In this document: positions 32,796-38,692 of the stretch, piece after piece
Position numbering within the stretch: position 1 is the first letter of the stretch
How the letters are laid out: each line of letters begins with the position of its first letter
Source of the DNA: Lachnospiraceae bacterium
GTDB taxonomy: Bacteria; Bacillota; Clostridia; Lachnospirales; Lachnospiraceae
DNA length: 38,692 nt
Assembly (NCBI GenBank): GCA_021205755.1
Contig: JAJPWX010000038.1
Coordinates: 16,859-55,550, forward strand
Direction of reading: 5' to 3'
Notes under the pieces: generated by a model
What the model was told of the DNA's origin: nothing
Database searches by the model: none
What the model saw: only the letters and a program-made list of their open reading frames with translations
Translations under genes and position numbers: made by a program

Positions 32796-34118
32796 TTATG
32801 CAGCCTTGTCAAACCACACGGTAATTTCCGTCCCCACTCCAACCTTGCTCTCTAACTCGATCTCGGCATGATGCTGTGCGACAATATGTTTTACGATTGC
32901 AAGACCCAATCCGGTTCCTCCGGTATTTTTCGAGCGGCTTTTGTCCACACAATAAAAACGCTCAAAAACACGCTCCTGGCTTTCTTCGGGAATTCCAATA
33001 CCAGTGTCCTTTACCGAAAGCATCACCCGGCCGACCCGTTCCCCAACCGTCACTGTCACGGTTCCGTTTGGCCGATTATAACGGATTGCATTGTCACAAA
33101 GATTATAAATCAATTCATCCAGCATATTCTTATCCCCGCGAATTATGGTCGGCTGACCCACGCAGCAAATATGGATTCCCTGTTTTTTTGCATTCAGGCT
33201 GACAGACTCCACACAAGCCTCAGCCGCAGCGTAAAGATCGACGTCTGCTACAGCAATATCCATCCTATCCGCGTCGAGCTCTGATAATTTGATAATATCA
33301 TTAATCAACGTCAGCAGCCGCTGTGCGCTGCGGTGGATTTCGTGAGCAAAATGCCGGATCTCTTTTTCCCCCGCAATTCCGGTTTCAATCAGCTCAGCGT
33401 ATCCGGAGATGGATGTCAGCGGGGTTTTCAGCTCATGCGAAACATTCGCCGTAAATTCCTGACGCATTTTCGCACTTTTCATAATATCCTCATGCTGTTT
33501 GCGTATGGTCGTGACAAAAGGAACCAGTTCCTCATAAATTTCTTCTGTACTGGCGCTGTCTATGTTGGAAGCCATCTTCTCGATCGGATTTACAATCCCC
33601 TCTGTGATGCGGCGCGACAGAACCATGCACACCAACAGCATAATCACCCCTACGCCGAAAATACCTTTCAGCGTGCTCGTGAAAATCCCCCAGATACTCG
33701 CTTCTTCCCGGCTGATGCGCAAAATAGAGCCGTCGGAAAGCTTCACCGCATAATAATACATTTCACTGTCCAAGGAATCAGAATAACGGATTGTCCAGCC
33801 TTCCCCTTCGGCTTCCGCTTCCTGCACCTCCTCCCGATCCGCATGGTTTTCCAGCGTCCCGCTCACATCACTGTCATACACGACGTCTCCGTCCTCATTG
33901 ATGAGCGTAACGCGAAGACCGGCCACATCCTCCGTATACTGCGTCTCCAATTCCTCCGCCGAAGTCGACAGGCTACCAATCAGAGCAGCATATGTCCGCA
34001 TTTCTGAAAGTACCTGTTCCTTATACATATTACGAAAAATGGCAACCGCTATCAAAAGCGTTGCCACAAGCGTCACAAAGACCGTTGAAATCAGACAGAT
34101 ATTGATCTTCTTTTTCAT
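32796..34118 (-). CDS. phoR: PhoR-like sensor histidine kinase
   Basis: The 440-residue kinase has membrane helices at about 7-28 and 148-168, flanking an external sensor domain (about 30-147, PAS/Cache-like with LINEDGDVVYDSD). A short cytoplasmic linker leads to HisKA with phospho-acceptor His228 in NVSHELKTPLTSISGYAEL, then the ATPase domain with N-box NLCDNAIRYN, G1 VKDTGIGI and G2 GGTGLGLAIV. This is the Firmicutes PhoR/VicK architecture. It ends the operon after pst, phoU and the response regulator, so phosphate sensing is the likely role, but the symbol is by context. It lies 115 bases after the regulator, with a GGGTGA ribosome site. Confidence 0.87.
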   Translation of the reverse strand: MKKKINICLISTVFVTLVATLLIAVAIFRNMYKEQVLSEMRTYAALIGSLSTSAEELETQYTEDVAGLRVTLINEDGDVVYDSDVSGTLENHADREEVQEAEAEGEGWTIRYSDSLDSEMYYYAVKLSDGSILRISREEASIWGIFTSTLKGIFGVGVIMLLVCMVLSRRITEGIVNPIEKMASNIDSASTEEIYEELVPFVTTIRKQHEDIMKSAKMRQEFTANVSHELKTPLTSISGYAELIETGIAGEKEIRHFAHEIHRSAQRLLTLINDIIKLSELDADRMDIAVADVDLYAAAEACVESVSLNAKKQGIHICCVGQPTIIRGDKNMLDELIYNLCDNAIRYNRPNGTVTVTVGERVGRVMLSVKDTGIGIPEESQERVFERFYCVDKSRSKNTGGTGLGLAIVKHIVAQHHAEIELESKVGVGTEITVWFDKAA

Positions 34119-34233
34119 GCCATTTCACCCCGCTCCCGGCTCTTTCCGGCTGCACTTTGCGGCAGCTTACACCGGATTTTTACGCATTCCACCTGTTCGC
34201 CGTCCATCTGGCGAGGGTTGTGAACAGTAACGA

Positions 34234-34914
34234 TCATTTTTCATCATTCAGCATATAACCGACATTGCGCACCGTCCGTATCATCGTCCCGGCCGTACCC
34301 AGCTTCTGCCGCAGCGTCTTTATATGCATATCCAGTGTCCTCGACTCCCCTTCAAAATCCGTCCCCCATACACGATCCAGAATCATGTCCCGCGAAACCA
34401 CAATCCCCGCATTCATAAGAAGCAGCTTCAGCAGCTCATACTCCTTAAACGTCAGCTCCACCGGCACATCATCCACAAATACCGCCCGCTTCTCATCATC
34501 CATAAAAATCGAAGCCAGACGGATCAGCCGTTCCTCCTGCATATCCTGCGTACGGCGCATCAGAGCCTTAACGCGGGAAATCAGTTCCATCACGCCAAAC
34601 GGCTTCGTAATATAATCATCCGCCCCAATATCCAGCCCCTTCACCTTATCCAGCTCCGTCGTCTTCGCCGTCACCAGAATAATCGGAATCCGGCGTGTGC
34701 GCGCCGAATACCGCAGCTTCTTCACAATCTCCAGCCCATCCTCATCCGGCAGCATAACATCCAGCAGCACCAGCGATGGCAGCCGCTCCTTCAGCCTGGC
34801 ATAAAAAGCAGAGGCACAGTCAAACCCCTGCACCTCATACCCCGTATTCTTAAGAGCAAACATCTCAATCTCTTTAATATTCTCATCATCTTCCACAATA
34901 TAAATCAGCGCCAC
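34234..34914 (-). CDS. phoP: PhoB/PhoP-like response regulator
   Basis: The 226-residue OmpR-family regulator has a receiver domain (about 1-115) with acidic pocket Glu8/Asp9/Asp10, phospho-acceptor Asp52 (LLDVMLP) and Lys104 (ITKPFG), and a winged-helix DNA-binding domain (about 130-226, VPVELTFKEYELLKLLL and the DMHIKTLRQKLG recognition-helix region). Translation starts at GTG 34914 with GGGAGG six bases upstream. It follows phoU closely and precedes its partner kinase. It probably activates the pst operon under phosphate limitation (inference from context); Pho boxes would lie upstream of pstS, outside the window. Confidence 0.88.
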   Translation of the reverse strand: MALIYIVEDDENIKEIEMFALKNTGYEVQGFDCASAFYARLKERLPSLVLLDVMLPDEDGLEIVKKLRYSARTRRIPIILVTAKTTELDKVKGLDIGADDYITKPFGVMELISRVKALMRRTQDMQEERLIRLASIFMDDEKRAVFVDDVPVELTFKEYELLKLLLMNAGIVVSRDMILDRVWGTDFEGESRTLDMHIKTLRQKLGTAGTMIRTVRNVGYMLNDEK

Positions 34915-34935
34915 GTACTACCTCCCCACTTTCTT

Positions 34936-35622
34936 TTACTTCGCATACGCACCAAACACATTATACACCTTTTTCCCCTGCCTGTGTACCCCGGTCAGTG
35001 AAAATTCTACCCATTCACCAATGTTTGTCGCATGGTCGCCGATTCGTTCATAATATTTCGCTATCATCAGAAGATCCAGAATCTGGTCATTATTAAATGT
35101 TTCATTAATATTCGGATCTGTCAGCGTTTTTCTCACATCCAGGAACATGGCGTCAAGCTTATCATCACTGTCAATCACTTCCCGTGAAAGCTCCAGGTCA
35201 CGGTTTACGTATGCCTCCACACTCTTATTTACCATACTAACCGTAAACTCCGCCATCTGCGTGATTGCCACACCCTTTACCGGCACATCAATACTGCCGG
35301 TCTTCATAATCTCCGCAATATCTGTCGCCTGGTCGCCAATACGCTCCAGATCTGTAATCATCTTCATCGCTGCTGAGATTCGGCGCAGGTCAGACGCCAC
35401 CGGCTGCTGCCGCAGAAGAAGCTGCAGACAAATACTCTCTATCCCCTGCTCTTTCCCGTCAATCTCATTTTCCAGATGGTCGATTTCCTCCGCCGTCTCC
35501 TCACGGTTCTCTGTCGAAACAAGCAAACGATAAGTCTTCATAATCGCCTCTTCACAAAGCATTCCCATCTCAAGCAGCTCTTTCTGCAGCTGGTCCAGTT
35601 TTTCCACAAATCGATCTCTCAT
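34936..35622 (-). CDS. phoU: Phosphate-uptake regulator PhoU
   Basis: The 228-residue protein has the two PhoU three-helix repeats, with the metal-binding (E/D)xxxD patterns DLERIGDQATDIAE and YYERIGDHATNIGEW at equivalent positions (about residues 95 and 195). PhoU links the PstSCAB transporter to the PhoR kinase and limits phosphate uptake. It starts two bases after the pstB stop (TGAttATG). Confidence 0.96.
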   Translation of the reverse strand: MRDRFVEKLDQLQKELLEMGMLCEEAIMKTYRLLVSTENREETAEEIDHLENEIDGKEQGIESICLQLLLRQQPVASDLRRISAAMKMITDLERIGDQATDIAEIMKTGSIDVPVKGVAITQMAEFTVSMVNKSVEAYVNRDLELSREVIDSDDKLDAMFLDVRKTLTDPNINETFNNDQILDLLMIAKYYERIGDHATNIGEWVEFSLTGVHRQGKKVYNVFGAYAK

Positions 35623-35624
35623 AA

Positions 35625-36374
35625 TCAGCCAAACCTCCCCGTAATATACTCTTCTGTTTTTTTGTTCTTCGGAACGGAGAACAGCGTCGTAGTATCGTCA
35701 AACTCAATCATCTCACCGAGAAGGAAAAACGCTGTTTTGTCTGAAATACGTGCTGCCTGCTGCATATTATGCGTTACCATCGCAATGGTATATTTCTCCT
35801 TCAGTTCAATCACCAGATCCTCAATTCTGGATGTTGAAATCGGATCCAGAGCAGAGGTTGACTCGTCCATCAGCAGTACCTCCGGTTCTACCGCCAGTGC
35901 CCTCGCAATGCAAAGCCGCTGCTGCTGCCCGCCGGACAAGCCCAGCGCGCTCTTTTTCAGACGATCCTTGACCTCATCCCATATGGCCGCGTTCCGCAGC
36001 GCTTTCTCCACAATCTCATCCAGCTTCGCCTTGTTGCGTATCCCGTGTGTTCTCGGCCCATACGCCACATTATCATATATGCTCATCGGAAACGGATTTG
36101 CTTTCTGAAATACCATTCCGACGCGCTTTCTCAGCTGATTGACATCCATATCTCCGTAAATATCTTCCCCGTCCAGCGTGATTTCACCCGTAATTTTGCA
36201 GCCCTCCACGAGATCATTCATGCGGTTTAAGGATTTTAAAAGCGTCGATTTTCCACAGCCGCTCGGCCCGATAAAAGCGGTAATCTTATTTGCCGGGATT
36301 TCAAGATTGATATTCTTGAGTGCATGAAAATCCCCATAATATAAATCCGTGTTTTTAATGTCTATCTTTCCCAT
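35625..36374 (-). CDS. pstB: Phosphate ABC transporter ATP-binding protein PstB
   Basis: The 249-residue ATPase of the high-affinity phosphate transporter has Walker [10 protein letters not shown] (about 36-44), the PstB-typical [10 protein letters not shown], signature LSGGQQQR, Walker B VLLMDEST and the switch His (VTHNMQQA). It energises the PstC/PstA channel at the inner face. It has an AGAGGA ribosome site, and the gap to pstA is 125 bases, with no feature recognised in it. Confidence 0.97.
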   Translation of the reverse strand: MGKIDIKNTDLYYGDFHALKNINLEIPANKITAFIGPSGCGKSTLLKSLNRMNDLVEGCKITGEITLDGEDIYGDMDVNQLRKRVGMVFQKANPFPMSIYDNVAYGPRTHGIRNKAKLDEIVEKALRNAAIWDEVKDRLKKSALGLSGGQQQRLCIARALAVEPEVLLMDESTSALDPISTSRIEDLVIELKEKYTIAMVTHNMQQAARISDKTAFFLLGEMIEFDDTTTLFSVPKNKKTEEYITGRFG

Positions 36375-36499
36375 TATATCTTTTTCCTCTCACTCCTGTG
36401 CGATGTTTCTGTTTTATTCTGTCACTTGGTATCCGGCTATTTGTTCCCGCTAATCTGGAAATTCACTGCCGGCTTTGCGGTCTGGCGAACCTGTTTCTT

Positions 36500-37348
36500 T
36501 TACTTTTGCCCTTTCATCAGCTTACCCGCAAACAGGGATGACAATCCATTGAGAATCAAAACCAGCACAATCAGGACAACGGCTGTCGCGTAAGCCTCAC
36601 CCATATGCAGTCCCTCATTCGACAGTACATACATATGAACCGCAAGGGTACGCCCACTGCCGAAGAGAGTGCTTGGCACCTGCGCAACCGTACTTGCTGT
36701 ATAGAGCAATGCAGCTGTCTCACCGACGATTCGTCCGGTAGCTAATACAACACCCGAAAGAATTCCAGGGATAGCAGATGGAAGTACGACCCGGAAAATT
36801 GTGCGCAGCTTACCGGCGCCCAGGCCAAAGGAAGCCTCCCGATAAGCATCCGGAACAGCAAGCAGTGCTTCCTCTGTCGTGCGCATAATCAGCGGCAGAA
36901 TCATGATTACAAGTGTGAATGCGCCAGACATCAGAGAAAAGCCCCAGCCTAATGTTGTTGTAAAAAACAAAAGGCCAAACAGACCGAACACGATAGACGG
37001 AATGCCGGAAAGCGTTTCTGCTGTGATGCGCACCAGGCTAACCAGCTTACTTCCTTTTTTCGCGTATTCCACCAGAAAGATCGCCGCAAAAATACCGACC
37101 GGAACCGCAATCACCAGAGCCAGAGCCGTTATTATCAGAGTATTGATCAGAGCCGGCATCAGTGAAACATTATCGGAAGTGTACTTTAATGCAAAAAGGC
37201 TCGGTTTCAGGTTTGGCACACCCTTAACCAGAATAAAACCAACGATAAATACCAATACCACTGCTGTAATGATTGCCGCCAGCCATACCAGGCATTTCAC
37301 CAGGGCAGAGAATGGATGATGTTTAAAATAGACAATCTTTTTATTCAT
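36500..37348 (-). CDS. pstA: Phosphate ABC transporter permease PstA
   Basis: The 282-residue permease has six membrane helices, the family IPSIVFGLFGLLFF block (about 117-130) and the EAA-like loop EASFGLGAGKLRTIFRVVLPSAIPGI (about 170-195). It pairs with PstC to form the phosphate channel. Its ATG overlaps pstC by eight bases, with GAGGAGG just upstream. Confidence 0.97.
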   Translation of the reverse strand: MNKKIVYFKHHPFSALVKCLVWLAAIITAVVLVFIVGFILVKGVPNLKPSLFALKYTSDNVSLMPALINTLIITALALVIAVPVGIFAAIFLVEYAKKGSKLVSLVRITAETLSGIPSIVFGLFGLLFFTTTLGWGFSLMSGAFTLVIMILPLIMRTTEEALLAVPDAYREASFGLGAGKLRTIFRVVLPSAIPGILSGVVLATGRIVGETAALLYTASTVAQVPSTLFGSGRTLAVHMYVLSNEGLHMGEAYATAVVLIVLVLILNGLSSLFAGKLMKGQK

Positions 37349-38198
37349 GCTCAGACCTCCTCTTCAAGAGTGAAACGCTCAGATTGATAATCAATATGAA
37401 CACGAAGAGCACCACGCCCGTGGCAATCAGCGCCTGCCTGTGCAAGCCTGACGCGTAGCCCATTTCTATTACAATGTTTGCTGTCATTGTACGCACGCCC
37501 TTTAACAGCCCTTTTGGCATCCAGGTCTGGTTACCCGCAACCATAATAACTGCCATCGTCTCCCCAATGGAACGGCCGATTCCAAGTACAATTCCTGCTA
37601 CCACACCAGACTTTGCTGCCGGAAGTATAATACAGAATACACTTCTCTCATGTGTCGCTCCAAGCGCAAGGGAACCCTCATAGTAGCTCTCCGGGACGCT
37701 CCGAAGCGCAGGCTCCATCACGCCAATGACTGTCGGAAGAATCATAATGCCAAGTAGAATACATGCGGTCAGCATTGTGCTTCCGGAGCTGCCGATAATC
37801 GACTTCATGGTCGGAACAATCCAGACCATACCGAAAAAGCCGTATACAACGGAAGGAATTCCCGCCAGCAGATTAATCATTGACTTCAGCGGTGTGTAAA
37901 TCCGTTTGGGGCAGTAAAATGCCAGAAAAATTGCGGTCAGCATCGCAATCGGCACACCGATCACAATAGAACCTGCAGTAACATAAATGCTGCCCAGAAT
38001 AAACGGCAAAATTCCATAGATATCATTCGATGGTTTCCAGGTCGTCCCGAGCAGGAATTCCGGAATGCCAATTTTTATCATAGTCGGAATCCCGTTTGCG
38101 AAAAGGAAAACGCAGATCAGGGCAACCGCCAGTATCGACACGCAGGCCGCAATTAAAAATATAATCCGCATGATTCGCTCAGAAAACTTCTGTGTCAT
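37341..38198 (-). CDS. pstC: Phosphate ABC transporter permease PstC
   Basis: The 285-residue permease has six helices, GIPSVVYGFFGMVW (about 114-127) and the EAA loop EGSLALGATHERSVFCIILPAAKSGV, both diagnostic of PstC. TIWKPS-like TTWKPSNDIYGILPFILGS is the conserved N-terminal external block. It follows pstS after a 100-base gap with a strong hairpin, and has a GGAG ribosome site. Confidence 0.97.
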   Translation of the reverse strand: MTQKFSERIMRIIFLIAACVSILAVALICVFLFANGIPTMIKIGIPEFLLGTTWKPSNDIYGILPFILGSIYVTAGSIVIGVPIAMLTAIFLAFYCPKRIYTPLKSMINLLAGIPSVVYGFFGMVWIVPTMKSIIGSSGSTMLTACILLGIMILPTVIGVMEPALRSVPESYYEGSLALGATHERSVFCIILPAAKSGVVAGIVLGIGRSIGETMAVIMVAGNQTWMPKGLLKGVRTMTANIVIEMGYASGLHRQALIATGVVLFVFILIINLSVSLLKRRSEHE

Positions 38199-38234
38199 AT
38201 TCTCTCCTTCGTAACAAACCTATAATGTCCAACA

Positions 38235-38272
38235 AAGGTACCAGCCAGTTCGATCAGCCTGGCTGGTACCTT
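38235..38272 (-). terminator. Intercistronic hairpin between pstS and pstC
   Basis: AAGGTACCAGCCAG (38235-38248) and CTGGCTGGTACCTT (38259-38272) form a perfect 14-bp stem with a 10-base loop. Only a short T run (TTTGTT) follows on the minus strand. It probably lets some transcripts stop, or protects the pstS mRNA 3' end, so that the binding protein is made in excess over the permease. Confidence 0.8.
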
Positions 38273-38298
38273 CTTCTGTCATCACAATGTATTGTTTT

Positions 38299-38692
38299 TT
38301 ACTCAGCTGCTTCTGTAACCTCTTCCCAGGTTGTGATCTCGCCAGTATAGATCTGCATTACCTGCTCTGTAGTAAGCTCAGTGATACCGCTCTCGTTGTT
38401 CACAATTACTGCAATGCCATCCTGTGCGATCATGGTTGCAGAGATGCCTTCCTCTTCTTCCTCTTCCTTCAGTTCACGGGAAGCCATTCCGATGTCATAG
38501 TTGCCATCAATTGTGGATGTTACGCCTGTTGTAGAATCGCTCTGCATGACCTCAATCTCCAGATCCGCATTGATCTCTGCATATGCCTCAGCGAGCTTCT
38601 CCATCACCGGAGTCACAGAAGAAGAACCGCCAACTACAATCTTTCCGGATACGCTGCCGCCTGCAAACGGTTCTGCGTCAGAAAGGGCAATG
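38299..38692 (-). CDS. pstS: Phosphate-binding protein PstS, C-terminal part (5' end outside window)
   Basis: The frame runs in from the right edge and ends at TAA 38299; about 130 residues are visible. They contain GKIVVGGSSSVTPVMEKLAEAY, the phosphate-loop block of PstS, then DIGMASRELKEEE and DGIAVIVNNESGITELT with YTGEITTWEEV, all typical of the family. The phosphate-loop motif normally lies near the N-terminus of a PstS domain, and here it is preceded by at least 25 more residues (EPFAGGSVS), so the full protein probably has a longer or duplicated N-terminal part outside the window. It is a secreted, usually lipid-anchored, phosphate receptor. Confidence 0.92.
   Translation of the reverse strand, partial: IALSDAEPFAGGSVSGKIVVGGSSSVTPVMEKLAEAYAEINADLEIEVMQSDSTTGVTSTIDGNYDIGMASRELKEEEEEEGISATMIAQDGIAVIVNNESGITELTTEQVMQIYTGEITTWEEVTEAAE

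Noticed and set aside
1-38692. tRNA or rRNA genes, insertion-sequence transposases, integrases or a defence system
   Set aside because: None was recognised on either strand; all sizeable genes are explained by uptake, surface-glycan, cell-wall, RNA-decay or phosphate functions.

Overview
The window looks like a chromosomal segment of a Gram-positive, anaerobic Clostridia bacterium, most likely a gut Lachnospiraceae (Blautia/Dorea/Mediterraneibacter-like). This is inference. It rests on moderate GC, strong GGAGG ribosome sites, an RNase Y, PhoP/PhoR/PhoU/Pst genes of Firmicutes type, an LplB/LplC-type sugar ABC system without its own ATPase, a DUF624 (YesL) protein, and cell-wall enzymes (NlpC/P60, L,D-transpeptidase). 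Nearly all genes lie on the minus strand. No tRNA, rRNA, CRISPR array, transposase or phage gene was seen.

Layout from left to right. (1) 1-716 (+) is the 3' end of a secreted NlpC/P60 hydrolase with a long Thr/Glu/Ala/Gln repeat linker. A perfect 13-bp bidirectional terminator (811-851) separates it from the convergent rmlD (856-1803). (2) 2034-8377 is a carbohydrate-uptake locus: a divergent AraC regulator (+) faces lplB-like, lplC-like and substrate-binding genes (-), followed by a DUF624 gene. The permease has an unusual extra membrane domain, and the binding protein carries a twin-arginine signal without a lipobox. (3) 8556-29190 is a ~20.6-kb cell-surface polysaccharide locus transcribed from rfbA down to a UDP-sugar dehydrogenase. 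It holds six family-2 and one GT4-type glycosyltransferase, two flippase-like proteins, three large GT-C/DUF2142-like membrane proteins, a DUF2304 protein, and a TarI/IspD-like cytidylyltransferase + SDR + LicD triad. The triad suggests a phospho-polyol or phospho-sugar decoration. (4) 29552-32651 holds RNase Y (own consensus promoter) and an L,D-transpeptidase. (5) 32796-38692 is the phosphate operon pstS(partial)-pstC-pstA-pstB-phoU-phoP-phoR, with a 14-bp hairpin between pstS and pstC.

The least explained signals are non-coding. One is a dispersed family of palindromic elements sharing GTAAC...GAACAGC / GCTGTTC...GTTAC termini (4604-4667, 11908-12016, 29224-29417, and a possible short relic at 27404-27428). 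The other is a separate 164-bp nested palindrome (8396-8559) between convergent genes. Two of these elements supply the stop codon of a neighbouring gene, and one fills most of the predicted rfbA leader RNA.

The surface-polymer locus encodes dTDP-glucose synthesis (rfbA) and the last rhamnose step (rmlD, 27 kb away), but rmlB, rmlC, an initiating sugar-phosphate transferase and an obvious Wzy polymerase are not in the window.
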